From Aspergillus flavus (Eukaryota; Ascomycota; Eurotiomycetes; Eurotiales; Aspergillaceae): DNA of 64,000 nucleotides. Under the pieces are notes generated by a model. The model saw only the letters and a list, made by a program, of their open reading frames with translations, was not told the DNA's origin and made no database searches. Location: contig NC_092406.1 of the NCBI RefSeq assembly GCF_009017415.1, positions 4,278,001 to 4,342,000 on the forward strand. The letters run 5' to 3'. Positions within the stretch are counted from its first letter, which is position 1. Each line of letters starts with the position of its first letter. Of the stretch, positions 22,154 through 34,737 are shown one piece after another. The position numbers and the translations under genes were made by a program.

Positions 22154-23229
22154 GTTGGGCAGACTCGAGAGATTATGTTCGGGGAATGTCTTAGGAGCTC
22201 GAGAGAAAAGGAAAAGAGAGAGAAGAGGACGAAGGTAGTTATAGCCGCTCTCAGTGGTTCGGAGGGGAAGATCGGCTACTTCAGAAGGAGTAAGTTAGAG
22301 GGGAAGACACCCGGTAGCAGACGACGTGAAGATATATTGGAGAAGTGGAAAGTCGAGGCTGGAGAAGGCGATTGGATTGGATTGGATTTCGGACTCGGTG
22401 TGGGCGGTGAGAGCGTCTGGAGTAGTCAATACACACTAGTCTCGTATGGTAAAAAAACATATGGACAACTACCCATCGATCATAGTATGTACATGTACAT
22501 ACATCCATACAGTACAGAGTACGTAGATACTGTAAGGACACTACGCAGTAGTAGGTATAGAAAGGAACCATTACCGATAAGACTGGTATTAATAATAAAA
22601 TCCATACATAGAGGTCGGATGCGATATCGCTGTGGGATGCCTCAGTCCACGATTAGTTTTACTACTTATCAGAAGCGGAGTCTCTCAAGTCAACACTCCA
22701 AAGGAGCATGCTTGCCAGCTACCTACATAGAACAAACCATACTCAAGGTATAGTCTGCTTTCACATCCATTATGCATGCTCCAATTTACACAATCTGGAC
22801 TAAAATAAAATAATAATCAATTAATAGTATCATATATAATGATAAAACTGCCCCTCATATGAAACCCGCACGATGACGTGGGGGAGACACGTGCTTCCAT
22901 CCGCATCTGGAGTCTTCTACTACTTTGGGGTCGGCGTAATAATTCTCATTCCTCATATGGGCATATATACACTTCCGGAGAATCGTCTCTACCCCTCAAC
23001 GGGCATTAAGACAGGGGCTAGATGAACATGATATAGATGGAGGGCAGAAAAAAAAAATCAAAAAAAAAAAATCAAACCAAGAGTGGGAGAAAAAGGTATA
23101 AGAACATGATACAGTATCTTGTCACCAATCAACAACAAACAATAAGAGCCGGGGATAATACTAGTCTCGCCGAACGTAAATTAGACGAGGCGCAAGAGGC
23201 GAGAATGGCGTGATGCATTCATTACGCGA
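22154..23229. other. Intergenic about 1.1 kb upstream of Erv14
   Basis: This should hold the Erv14 promoter and the 3' UTR of the Adp1-type gene. A CACGTG lies near 22890. Interrupted A tracts with TC steps sit at about 23048-23075. No coding exon is recognised. Confidence 0.5.
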
Positions 23230-26200
23230 CTACCGCTTCTCAATGAGGAAAACATGCATTGCTCCGTAGGCAATCATGATGAATGCGCCGGAGATTATAC
23301 CCAGCCCAATAACATCCTTCCAAAACGCCAAAGTATCGAACCCAAAAGCGCTCAGGATGGAGGCCCCTGGGACCTCAATGTCCAGCCCATACTTATGGTC
23401 GATCAGCGTAAGGAACGTCACTTCGTTGACAATCAAGGCCTCGAAGCCGTAGTGGAAGATGGACAACTAGGGTATGGTTAGCTTTTTGTATCCTACCTCC
23501 AGGAAGCTCGAGTATCTATAAACTTACGGTTTGCAGCCACAAAGCGGACTTAGGAATTGCATCGTGGTTGAGTAACAGACCAGCAAATAATAGACTGAAT
23601 AGCATCACCAAACTGCCAATCAAATTGGCCACTCCTCCATCGCGGAAAACGATACCGATGAAGAGACAGATGTTGGCAGCTGCGAGGTTGAAGAGAACAA
23701 GTACTAAGATAAACCGGAGAAACTCTGGCCATGCTGGGATCAGCCCAGTCATGGGATACACGATCACTCCCATGATCACCGGGGGCAGTAGGCGCAGAGG
23801 CACGATGTCGAATACCACCTTGGCCGCAAAGTACGTAACAGGGTGATAGTAGCCATTCGCCCGTTCACGGACAAACAGGAGTCGCTCTGCTGAGAAAACC
23901 GTGAGACTAGTGAGTGTACTGAATCCAAACAAGGCGAGGATGAAGAAGAAAAGGCCCAGACGATTTTGAAACCCCTTGATATCGTCCGTCAATCCATAGA
24001 ACAGGTATCCGCACAGCACAGCGAGCAGAATAGAGATAGCATAATGGGTTAGCATTAACATAGGATTCCGGTATAGGTTCCGCCAAGTTCGCTGAGACAG
24101 GATGAGAAACTGCCGGAGCAGGCCGACCCTAGCATAGCTCTTGGGTGTACTAGTAGGGGCGCCTAAGAGGATGTCTGAGTTGGCCGAACCATTCGCGGTA
24201 CGAGCATTCTGAACGGCTGCTACGATTTCATCATTCACGGAACGAGCAACGTCTGAGCTGGTATAATTCGCAACCAAGATATCGAGATCGGTTTGACCTG
24301 GTGCAATTGGAGGTAACTCGTCAGGGTCGTCGAGGATCTGGGGTGGAACATTGCCCTGTTGGCGAGAGAGGCGTAACCACTGCTGGGGGTTCTCCGTCAC
24401 ATCAACTACATCTTCCTCATCTGTTTTGGGGGTGGCGGGGCGTTCACGATCTTTCTTGCGGGAATAGAGTTGCTTATCTTGGCGTTGCTTGAGAGAGACG
24501 CGGCGTCCATTTTTCGGTCTTCGATTTGCTTCCAGTGTGCTACTGGAATTATCCTCGATACTTGCGTTTGATGCACTAGCCACTGACTTGACAGCCCGCA
24601 AGCTGCTTGATGCAGTCTTGGGTGGGTCTGAGCGCACGTCTAACAACGGGGATACGACCTCGTCGGTATGGGACCGGGTAACACTGGCATGCATCGTGAG
24701 ATCCACGAGATAATCAGCAATATTGAATCCAGGAGGGCAAGAATATCCAGAATTGTCGAAGTACTGCTGGCATGTGGAAAAAGGACCCGAGTATACTGTC
24801 TTCCCATGTGCCAGGAGAACAAGTCGGTCGAATAGAGCAACGATGTTGGATCGCGGTTGATGAATAGTGAAGATGACGGTCCGATTGTAAGTCTTCGCTA
24901 AGGTCACCAGACATTCAACAACATTGAATGCATTGAAAGCGTCCTATTCAAGTATGTCAACAATCGCTGGGTGTTAAGTTATTCGAAATATTTCTTGTCT
25001 TACCAGTCCGCTAGTGGGCTCATCCAGGAAGAGAATGCTAGGGCTAGTGACCAGTTCGCAGGCAATTCCCACTCGGCGCTTCTCGCCACCAGAGATACCA
25101 CGGCCTTTCCCTTCTTCTGAGCCGATTAGCTGGTCCCTGATATGATGGATGCCAAGCTGCTTTTCAACCTCAAACACTCGCTGCTCTTTGGCTGCTCGGC
25201 TCATGTCCCGGGGGAGCCGCAGTAGTGCGCTCGTCAGGATCGTTTCATGTACAGTCAGGGTAGGGAGCATGGTGTCTTCCTGATCGACGAATCCTATCAT
25301 GCTCTTGAAGTCATGATCATTGACTTTTTCTCCGTTGATATAAAAGTCACCGCGGACTGCACCCCGCTTGTTTTTTCGAGCAAGAATATCAAGAAATGTC
25401 GTTTTTCCCGCACCTGAAGCCCCCATGATGGCTGTAATCTGGCCCGGCTGGGAGACACCCTGAATACCAGAAAGGATTTCCTTTCCATTCAAATAATAAG
25501 ACACATTATCCCAATACAGCGCTGCTGGCTTGTGATCCGTCAAGAGTTTGGTGGCCTCATCATCCGAATCATCGGAGAGAGGCAACTGAATACGTCCCCG
25601 ATACGATCTGCGAGATAAGTACCACACGGTCAGAATCACTGCCACAACAAAGAGTGCACAGCCAGCGATAACTCCAGCGATGAGGGGAGTGTTGATTTGT
25701 TTCACGGGCCGCGTGTATCCAGGTACATCTGTTTTGTACAAGCACTCTCCAGATTGGCAGTTCAAGAAGATACTTTCGTCCCCGAAAACGCTCTTGATCA
25801 AGTTATCCATGGCGGGTTCCTGGAACTTGCTGCCGTCATTCGCACTGCCACCGATGGTAGACACCGACGTGAAGGAGGCAGGACCTTGGATGGACTGGTC
25901 AAGAAAATCTCCGATGTCAATCGAGCCCTCTTCTCCACAGAGCATGCGGCCCGGAATGCACTTGCACCTGATATTCTCGCATTTGTAGTGAGTGCTGTTC
26001 CGGTCGTGGGTGGTTTCCAGGCCCCATTCGCAGGTATCTAGACCACAATAAAACGATTCCACCTGGTCCACCCAAAATTGGAAATTACAGCTATGATCCT
26101 CCGCCTTACAGGAGAACGTCACCTGGGGCTTTTTCTCCTTGAGTTGATCGAGGATTTTGCGGTTGGTCACATCGCACATCTGAAAATTTTCCTTGACCGT

Positions 26201-26632
26201 GACACCTTGGCTGTAACAGACACCACCTTCGCCTTCAGGCGTCATGGCATTACAAACGTCATCACTCTGACACACATTGCAGTTAATTCCCCCCCAGCCA
26301 TCTTTGCAGTTGCAGTACTTGTCTGTCCGTGGGGTCCTCTCATGGCCATCGGCTAACGATCCACATGTCGGCTTCGAGCAGTCCTCGCCAGCAAACCCAG
26401 GAGGACATACGCACTTTCCGGACAAATTATCGCAGGAAGCAAATTGAGCACATTGAAAGGCATCTAATTGGCAGTTGAAACATGGTGGGCAATCGTCGGG
26501 GCGTTTATCGAAAGCATTGAAAAGCGGAGACACAACACGGGTGTCGGAATAGTTGCTCTGTGCTACAGCTGCAGACACTGACAACGAGAGCAGGGTGGCT
26601 AGGTAGAGCTGCACCGGTAATTTTGATCGCAT
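23230..26632 (-). CDS. adp1: ABC protein of the ABCG family with EGF-like N-terminus (Adp1 type)
   Basis: Exons at 25004-26632, 23528-24943 and 23230-23466 give 1,093 aa. I start at 26632 because a signal peptide follows directly ([20 protein letters not shown]); an upstream in-frame ATG at 26671 would add 13 residues. The lumenal part, to about residue 330, is Cys-rich with EGF-like modules ([29 protein letters not shown]). A membrane segment near 335-360 leads to one nucleotide-binding domain: Walker [15 protein letters not shown] near 405, signature [13 protein letters not shown] near 510, and Walker [13 protein letters not shown] across the first intron. A C-terminal ABCG membrane domain follows. 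Yeast Adp1 has this order; its substrate is not settled. A long charged linker lies between the two domains. Confidence 0.93.
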
Positions 26633-27203
26633 TGTGATCGATGTATGAAGATCGGACAGCAGTCGCCTCACTTACTCGCAATCTGGGCCTCGGGTCAAGC
26701 GGAGTGACCAGGGCGGAGTAACTAAATGACAGATGGGCTTAGTAGGTAAGATGACATTGATTAATGCTGTTAGTCGACGTTCAAAGGCGCTATCTATAGA
26801 AAGCAAGAGAAATGCAGAAACTTCTCGCAAAAGACAAGGCTGAAGAGAAGCAAAAACAAGGCACAAAAGGAGTGGTGGTGAGATGCAGGGAGAGATGTAG
26901 TTGAGAGGTTGAGACGGTAGCGCAAGTCACCGATGACGCGGGCGGAGGACCTGCATTGGCATGCCGGCTGGGTGCCTGGCAGCCTGGGGCATTCACGTTA
27001 CTTTTACTCCAAGAAATGGGGCTTCGGCGTTAAATCCGGGGCGTTGTGCACGTGACCTGTGGTGAATTCGACCACGATTCTAGAAGCTGGCCGACATTTT
27101 AGAAAAAGAGGCGGGGGGAGGGAACATAATACTAGTAAAAGACCGGAAATTTTAAAATCTTCTGTGAGATTTCCCGCGAAGTCCCATCCCCATCATCATC
27201 ATC
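26633..27203. promoter_or_regulatory. Divergent promoter region of adp1 and the aminotransferase gene
   Basis: No coding exon is seen. CACGTGACCT occurs at 27049-27058, about 150 bp upstream of the aminotransferase ATG. Confidence 0.5.
27049..27058. promoter_or_regulatory. CACGTGACCT element
   Basis: This 10-mer is identical to one at 12621-12630 upstream of the MFS gene and contains a CACGTG E-box. Function is inference. Confidence 0.35.
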
Positions 27204-28563
27204 ATGGTTCAAGTAAAGGAATTTGCCGTGGAGCAGGCATGTACATACGTCCTCCCTCCCCTCACAACCCCGCATAAATTCAAGTGCTTTTTTGCTAACG
27301 TCATGGAAGTGGATGGATAAATATGAACAACATGCCAAGTACAACATAGCAGAGACATGCTGTGCCTCCATTTCAGTGAACGATCTCCAAGAGCTTTCCG
27401 AGGATAAATCTTTGAGCCCATTAGATCTCTCTACCAAACTCACGTATGGTGCTATTCGAGGTTCGGAACGGCTTCGGAGGACCTTGGCCAATCTCTACTC
27501 GGTCAAAACACCGACCCAATTGCCTTCTGATAACGTTTTAATTACGCCGGGTGCTATTCAGGCCAACTTCCTTTTGCTTTATTCATTAGTTGGGCCGGGG
27601 GACCATGTCATCTGTCATTACCCCACATATCAGCAGCTTTACTCGGTCCCAGCATCGCTTGGAGCCGAGGTGAGCCTGTGGAAATCGAAGGAGAACGACG
27701 GGTGGAAATTAGATCTTAACGAATTGAGGGAGTTGATTCGCCCCAACACCAAGCTGATTATCCTTAAGTATAATACTCCTCTTTACCTCTTCGCATTGTT
27801 ACCTCGCCCAACATGACTGACCCAAGGTTTCGGTGACAGTAATCCGCAGAACCCTACTGGGGCTGTGATTCCTCAGGCTACGCTGGAAGAGATCGTGGAG
27901 ATTGCGCGCAGCTCCTCGATCTTTGTTCATGCCGATGAAGTCTACCGGCCTATCTTTCATTCCATTACTCCTATGGAGCCTGAATTTCCATTATCGCTCC
28001 TTTCTCTGGGATACGAACGCACAATTGTAACTGGTTCAATGTCCAAAGCTTATAGCTTAGCAGGCATCCGCGTGGGATGGATTGCTTCTCGTGATCGGTC
28101 TGTTATTGAGGCATGCGCTTCTGCGCGGCACTATACTACCATCTCGGTAAGCCAGTTGGACGACGCCATTGCGAGCTATGCCCTAGATGCAAGCTGCATT
28201 CACAATCTCTTAAAGCGGAATATCCAATTGGCGAAAACGAATCTGGCGATCCTTGAAAAGTTCATTGAATCTTACCGGTGGGCCTGTGGGTGGGTCAAAC
28301 CACGCGCAGGAACGACGGCATTTGTGCGATTTAGCAAAATGGGAAAACCCGTTGACGATGTTGCCTTTTGTGAAATGCTTCTGGAGCGGACTGGCATCAT
28401 GTTTGTGCCGGGAAGTCAGTGTTTTGGTGAGGGCGAAGACTTCAAGGGTTACGTCCGGATCGGAGTAGTCCAAGAAACCCACGTGTTAGAAGAGGGGTTG
28501 GAGGTGTTAAAATCTTTTATGGAGGAGGGGTATGAAGAAGTGCCCGTCATCCGGAAGAAATAA
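27204..28563 (+). CDS. PLP-dependent aminotransferase, class I/II fold
   Basis: Exons at 27204-27236, 27310-27767 and 27840-28563 give 404 aa. The PLP fold is clear: NNPQNPTG (spanning intron 2), then HADEVYRPIF and SMSKAYSLAGIRVGW with the Schiff-base Lys near residue 233. RIGVVQETHVLEEGLEVL near the end matches the small domain. The N-terminus MVQVKEFAVEQWMDKYEQHA requires splicing at CAG|GCATGT, a GC donor, because the nearby GT choices break the frame or delete the conserved start. Fungal relatives are often annotated as capreomycidine synthase-like or aspartate-type aminotransferases. The amino donor and substrate cannot be read from sequence. Confidence 0.87.
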
Positions 28564-29051
28564 ATGATGGAATGGGGTTGTATGGAAGCTCCTGGAGGTC
28601 CGAGCCATAGGAACTTTCAATGCCTTAAATAAATATATTTGTTTTCCTTGGCCTCCGAGCATGTGACTTGATTACATTCCAGGTAGACCAAAGATCAAAC
28701 ATCATAGACATAAGACATTCTTATTCTTGTTCTTATTATTTTTATTTTTAAACTCCAAGAACTAAAGCGGACTACTGAGTACTATTTCTGAACCAGACGG
28801 AAAAAGTGGATCAGAAGATTTAATGCTGGGTCCCCGTTTTCCGAGAGAGCCGGACCCATAAATCAAGCCGAGGCAACTCCAATCGCCCTTCAACACCATG
28901 ATCCATGGACCATGGGGACGTCCATTTAAACTCATTCCTGTACTCTTTGCGCCTTCGACACTTCCTCTCGCTTCGTAACCCCCCGACTATTTGAGCGTCA
29001 ACTCGCATAAAGCGTGTGTCCCTAGCAGATCCCTGCTACAGCTCCCCCAAG
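28564..29051 (+). promoter_or_regulatory. Intergenic region upstream of the Fat1-type gene
   Basis: No exon is seen. The AT-rich segment 28700-28760 is followed by a CT-rich leader before the ATG at 29052. Confidence 0.45.
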
Positions 29052-31180
29052 ATGCCTCTCCCTTTACCTGGTATGTTACTGGATTCCCATCCAAAGTGCC
29101 AAGGATTAACAAAGTACCTTTCATTGATGATGATGGCCACTGACCATATACTCTGGGAATACAGATATTCCCCTTTCTATCGCTACCCCTGCTGTCGCCA
29201 CCACACTCGCATACCTGAACGCTAAATACTCCCTCTTCTATGATGTAACATTAATCGGGGGCTTGATCAAGTCCATTTTCAAGTCTCGCTTGGCAGAGCG
29301 TCGTGACCATCTAAATCTCTTCTATGTGCTAGAGCAGCATGCTTTGGCTCCGGCGACCAAGGATAACCAATTCATTGTCTACAATGGCCGTGCCTGGACC
29401 TTTCATGAAACCTACGTCATGGCGTTGCGGTATGGCGCCTGGCTTAAGAAAGCTCACGGCATCAAGCCCAAGGAGATCGTGGCGATGGATTTTATGAACT
29501 CTTCGACCTTCATATTTCTTCTTCTGGGACTCTGGAGTATCGGCGCCGTGCCTGCGTTCATCAACTACAATCTGTCAGGCAAACCCCTAACACACTGCGT
29601 CAGAACATCGACCGCTAGACTATTGGTGGTTGACGAGGAAATCCGTCAACAATTTACGCCTGAGCAGATGGAGACACTGGGTTCACCGGAGTTCCGTGAA
29701 GGTGGTGGGTCGGTCGATGTGGTCTTCCTCACACCAGAAGTGGAATCCCAGATCATGCAGATGGAGGCCACGCGCGAAGATGACAGCGTCCGAAATGGCC
29801 CTGCCCTCCGTGACTTGGCTTTACTTATATACACGAGCGGTACTACCGGCCTCCCGAAACCCGCTATTGTCAGCTGGAGGAAGTGCTGGTCCGGCGGCAC
29901 ATTTGTCGCCCATTGGTTGGGGTTGGCTAAGAATGACCGTTTCTTCACAGTAAGCTTCACTCCAACTCTTGCAAATTGTTCACTGTTATTTCTTGCGCAA
30001 TAGGCTGATATCAATACAGTGTATGCCACTTTACCACTCATCCGCCTCGATCCTCGGGTTTGTAACTTGCCTGATGAGCGGATCAACTCTGATTATCGGC
30101 CGCAAGTTCTCCGCTAGAAACTTCTGGCGAGAAGCACGGGAGAATCAAGCAACAATTGTACAGTACGTGGGTGAAACCCTGCGGTACTTGATGGCCGTTC
30201 CGCCTGAAATTGATGCTGTCACTGGAGAGGACTTGGACAAGAAGCATAACGTTCGCGCAGTGTTCGGGAACGGCTTGCGGCCTGATATCTGGGGCCGCTT
30301 CAAAGAGCGTTTCAACGTACCCACGATTGCTGAGTTTTATTCCGCAACCGAAGGCACCAGTGGGTCCTGGAATCTCTCTTCTAACGACTTCACAGCAGGA
30401 GCAATTGGACGAAATGGTTCGCTTAGTAGGCTAATTTTAGGAGGCGGCCTGGCTGTTGTTCAGGTTGATCATGAATCGCAGCAACCCTGGCGGGACCCTA
30501 AGACGGGTTTCTGTAAGGAAGTGCCACGGGGCGAGCCGGGTGAGCTGCTGTATGCCATCAATGCGGCTGACCCCGTAGAGACTTTCCAAGGATATTTTAA
30601 GAACTCTAAGGCTACCGAAAGCAAAATTGTTCGTGACGTGCTGCGAAAGGGTGATGCATACTTCCGCACTGGCGATATGGTGCGGTGGGACGCTGAAGGC
30701 AGGTGGTACTTCAACGACAGACTCGGCGACACCTTCAGATGGAAGAGTGAAAATGTGTCCACGAGTGAAGTAGCCGAGGTATTGGGAGCGCACCCAGATG
30801 TGCATGAAGCTAACGTCTATGGCGTTACGCTGCCTAATCACGACGGACGTGCCGGCTGCGCCGCGATTATTCTGCAACAACAGCACCAGGCCACCGACCC
30901 ATCGGTGCTCATACCCCCTACCCCAGAGACACTGAGCAGTCTTGCAGCTCACGCCCTAAAGAATCTACCTCGCTTCGCAGTTCCACTTTTCCTCCGTCTC
31001 GCGCCGGAAATGCAGGGAACAGGAAACAACAAGCAGCAAAAGCATGTACTGCGAACTGAAGGAGTAGACCCGTCGCTGGTCAGTACTTCAGACAAACTGT
31101 ACTGGCTCCAAGGGGACAAGTACGTGCCTTTTGAGCAGAATGACTGGAGCCGATTGCAGGGTGGACAGGTGAAGCTGTAG
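29052..31180 (+). CDS. fat1: Very-long-chain acyl-CoA synthetase / fatty acid transport protein (Fat1/FATP type)
   Basis: This family activates very-long-chain fatty acids to CoA esters and couples this to uptake, at ER, peroxisome or lipid-droplet membranes. Exons at 29052-29070, 29165-29949 and 30020-31180 give 654 aa. Exon 1 codes only MPLPLP plus one base. The AMP-binding motif LLIYTSGTTGLPKPAIVSW is near residue 225. MPLYHSSASILGF opens exon 3. YSATEGTSG and the FATP/VLACS block YFRTGDMVRWDAEGRWYFND near 480, with RLGDTFRWKSENVST after it, separate it from ordinary long-chain synthetases. An N-terminal hydrophobic segment is likely a membrane contact. The C-terminus GGQVKL is not a typical SKL peroxisomal signal. 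Confidence 0.92.
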
Positions 31181-31424
31181 TGGTTTCTCCTATCCTGTGT
31201 TATGACGAGCTATACAATATGCTTTCTCTGTTAGGCTTTTTGGTATATATATGCAGTGAACATTATCCCCGCCTACCTGGCATTGATACCCTGTCCACTA
31301 GTTACTTTAGATTGCGTCGGGTATGAGCCGTACATGTATTTTGTGATATCATTAGCGTCCGAACAATATTATTTCCAACGCATGTTATATGTTATATGGA
31401 TTGTCCTACGGTCTACCAAAACTG
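31181..31424. other. Tail-to-tail 3' region
   Basis: This short AT-rich gap lies between the convergent fat1-type and permease genes. No gene is seen. Confidence 0.5.
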
Positions 31425-33208
31425 TCACCGTCCCACAACATGTAACTCGACACAGCGAAAAGCTGGATATACCACCGCTGTAAAGCCAAATGCAAGCCAC
31501 ATGCCTAGATCACAATTCTGAGGCAAGGCTTTGGCAATCGGTCCGACAAAGTATGACTGAGACTGCAAGGATACGTTAGTGACTGTATATACTAGGCAAG
31601 AAGAACATATGTTATAGTCCATCATGATAGTATAGGACGTATTGCATATGACAAAAGCGCTTACCATTCCAAGGACGGCACCTAAAATCCCGAACACAAA
31701 GCTGGCCCCGGCAGCAAGTCCCATCGGCAACCGATGTGGATTATTCCAAACTGTCCAGTCATAGTCGCGCCCTCGGCGAAAAACCCACGTCTCTTCTAGA
31801 CAAACCGCCAGCCATGCCACAATCCAGTAGGACATGAGCGGGAGGAAATTCTCCATGATCTCGCGAAGATACTCGCGAGCGACAATTGCACAGACGGTGT
31901 AGATCACGACTTCTAGTGTAGTCAGGAGAGGCCGTGGAATGCGTGGGCCGTAGCGACCTAGCATTTGGAGGTTGAGGCCCGCTGAGTATGTGCATGGGAT
32001 ATTGTTGGAGACTGTGCCAAGGAGGAGGATGACAGCGCAAAAGCGGCCAAAGCCGTGTAGGTTGCTGAAGGAGGCGGCGAGCAGACTCCCTGGGGAGGTA
32101 AGTGAGGCCTCGATCCAAGCTGGATTCGAGTCAATCCCTGTTGCTAGACCGATGCCTAGGAGTGTTGTCAAAGCCATGGCCAAGCTCATGCCTGTGCTAC
32201 CGGCGAGGAACATTCGCCATGAACTAGTTGCTGTTGGGAAGTAGACGAAGTAGTCTGCGCTTGCTGGAGCCCAGGTAATGGCTGAGGCGAAGCAAAGCGA
32301 GAAAAATGAAAGCCAATCTGAGGCGGTCGCTCTAGGGATATCTGGGGTTGAGAAAGGCGAGGTGATGAAGCTTGGCCCAGCAGAGCCGATCATGATGGCC
32401 AACGTTAAGATTTGTATGATCCAGGCGTATCTATGGCTGGATGTCAGTTGGAAGACCATGAATGAAGGCAGTGCAGGCCGGAACTATCTATGGATAGGGC
32501 TTCTAGTTACCTAGTATAGAACTGGAAAAGGTGCACACCAAGAGTGGCGATGAACCAAGTCAGAATCGATACTACAATTATACCAACAGGAACAGCTGTA
32601 CGGCCTCCGGATACTGTATAGATGACCTGGCCTCCGAGAATGCAGTTCACCATGCCATATCCCAGCATGGTGAGGATATTGAGTAGACAGCAAACCTTGC
32701 TGAGGTAGTATCCAAGGAAGTATCGAGTCACGACCTAAGTGCAATATGAATTATAAAGCCCATAATCATCCGTCTTGATATTTCTTACCAAGGTTCGATT
32801 CCCACTTTTGGGACCCCAAGTACTCATATACCCTACACACATACTTCCTAGTATAACCCCCAAAGTGGCGCATATGGTGGCCTGGGTCCAATCAAGCCCA
32901 TATAAGGATGGACCGTACAGTCCCACGATGATGTTGTTCCCGGTCAACGCAGAGCTTAGCCACAAAAGAAAGATGCGGGTGTAAGTATTAGGTGCTGGAG
33001 GCTGACGCTCATCATCTGCTACGCGTTGAATTCCTCGAGCCTCCACTCCAGACACTTGGCTGAATACTCGACCAAATACCGCGATACCTCTTTGAAATTT
33101 GGAGCTCTTCAATTCTGCATCGGTAGATAGTAACTCCAGTGTATGGACATGGGGTCCGGTCTCTTTGACCTGTACTTTTGCGTCGTAAATCTGTTCGGTG
33201 TTTGCCAT
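31425..33208 (-). CDS. NCS1-family purine-cytosine permease (Fcy2/FcyB type)
   Basis: Exons at 32789-33208, 32511-32734, 31665-32430 and 31425-31562 give 515 aa with about 12 membrane segments. The hydrophilic N-terminus has GRVFSQVSGVEARGIQRV and DERQPPAPNTYTRIFLLWLS, then LTGNNIIVGLYGPSLYGLDW, as in Fcy-type carriers. ITWAPASADYFVYFPTATS holds the conserved proline-rich substrate-site helix, and AGLNLQMLGRYGPRIPR is another family block. It should bring cytosine and purines in with protons across the plasma membrane. I start at MANTEQIYDAKVQ; an in-frame ATG at 33316 would add a hydrophobic extension that the family lacks. The last intron (31563-31664, 102 nt) is open in frame, so retention would add 34 residues. 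Confidence 0.9.
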
Positions 33209-34200
33209 TACAATTGTCACGAGGGTTGGCTTTAGGAGAGAGAAAAAAAGATCTGGGAGCAGGAGAGCAGAGCGAATGAATGAAACAAATAAAGGAAGAA
33301 GGTGCGTCGAAGACAATGAGCGTTAATCCTACACTTCTGTAGTCATTGGGATCCTTAGTAAATATTCCATTGAATGCAATCCTTCCTCAGTGACAGCGTC
33401 GATCAGCCGACCTCATTACATATATACTCCTTCGCTACCCGGAAGAAGTGTCGAGTGGCGTCTATGATGCAGAAGAGTCACCATGTAATTGACAGAGTAA
33501 GCACCGTAAAATGTTGATGCCTAAACTTAGATATGTGACAATTGCCAAAGTAGCAATTGGCGAGGGAACAATAGGGGGGCCTGCAAGCTTCTCTCATGAA
33601 CATGGAATGAAATCAGGTCCAGAATCTAAATCGACCCAGGCTCAGGAATGTTTGCAGGTCCCCTTGCTTATTGGTAGTAGCCTGTGCAAGGACTTGCGCA
33701 TGAATAGCGATGTCATCGTTCTCTCGATATGATGTTACTGTTGCTTTCTATCGCTGCAGACTTGACGTAAGGGATTAGTATGTTTGTGCTGCTGAAAGGT
33801 ATTCCTGTATTGCATTAGTGTTCAGTCAAAGAATTTCAAATCGCACAGGTAAGACACATGGTGCCCCTTTTTATCAAGGGGCTGGCTACTTAACTACTGG
33901 CCTAGACCAAGATTGTTCCGCCACATTGCAAGCCTTCTGATATGGTGGCGCCTCGACTCAGAGATACGTCTTATCGAGTAGGAAATGATCGAGAATGCTC
34001 CATATAAGCCATAAATATTGATCAGCAGCCATGTGACACTCGCTTGTCACGTTGCAAGGTGGATCTGATGACCTTTTCTGTGTATATAACCTCTGGTCCA
34101 TTACAGATTTGATCTGGAAGCCTATGGGGCTGTACGCTATGCTTCGGCAATGCATAGGATCTTGCAGACACATTGTTGGCTTTGGACTGCTCCTTCCAAC
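33209..34200. other. Gene-poor stretch upstream of the permease
   Basis: This holds the permease promoter. No supported exon is seen. A short open frame at 33511-33732 has no motif and no splice partner. Confidence 0.45.
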
Positions 34201-34737
34201 ATGTCCCAGGACATCTTATTGGCGTCTTTAAACCGCACATGGGAAGAGAGAGATGCCGTAAAAAGTGAGGAAGAAGATGAAGCCCCTATACCCTGAGTAC
34301 CCGTGATATCATATCATTGTCTTTTCACTAACAGGCAACGCTATTGATCACACCTTTCCAGTCTGGCATACCTGAGCCCAACAAAATCTTCAACCTTGCA
34401 CAAAGCCACTCTATAAACCTGGTTATGCATAGTAAGGGGGAAGACAAACGGCTATTTTGGCATTTCAAGAGTAAGTGGTATTGCTCCACTACACAAAACT
34501 CAGCCAGCAATTCCCAGTTTGCTCTCTCCAGCTTTGACGATTTCGTCAGGCTCGGATAGTGTCATCTAGGCTGAAAATGACCACATCGAAGGGCCGCTAG
34601 AAAAGCTCGAGGATGGAGAAGTCCAGGCATTTATTAGGTTTGCAGGCACAATTTTCAGAGAGATACTAGGTATATTTGCAAAACACCCGAAAGTAGTGGA
34701 CCACAAAGCAGAGATGAAGTTGGGTCTAGAAGTTTAG
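34201..34737 (+). pseudogene. Possible small gene or decayed gene, unknown function
   Basis: An ATG in good context (CCAACATG) begins MSQDILLASLNRTWEERDA. Splicing GCC|GTAAAA to CACTAACAG|GCA (intron 34258-34334), then CATA|GTAAGG to GCCAG|CA (34432-34507), gives a continuous frame through ATLLITPFQSGIPEPN and TIPSLLSPALTISSGSD to TAG 34567. Reading past that TAG in the same frame gives 55 protein-like codons (GPLEKLEDGEVQAFIRFAG) to a second TAG at 34735. Either this is a 71-aa gene, or a longer gene with nonsense codons. I do not recognise the family, and the exon chain could be chance. Confidence 0.3.

Noticed and set aside
22281..22753. Possible gene upstream of Erv14
   Set aside because: The frames are short and low in conserved residues and sit in the promoter region.
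32789..32820. GGTTCGATTCC resembling a tRNA B box
   Set aside because: It lies inside the permease exon and no acceptor stem or A box was found around it.
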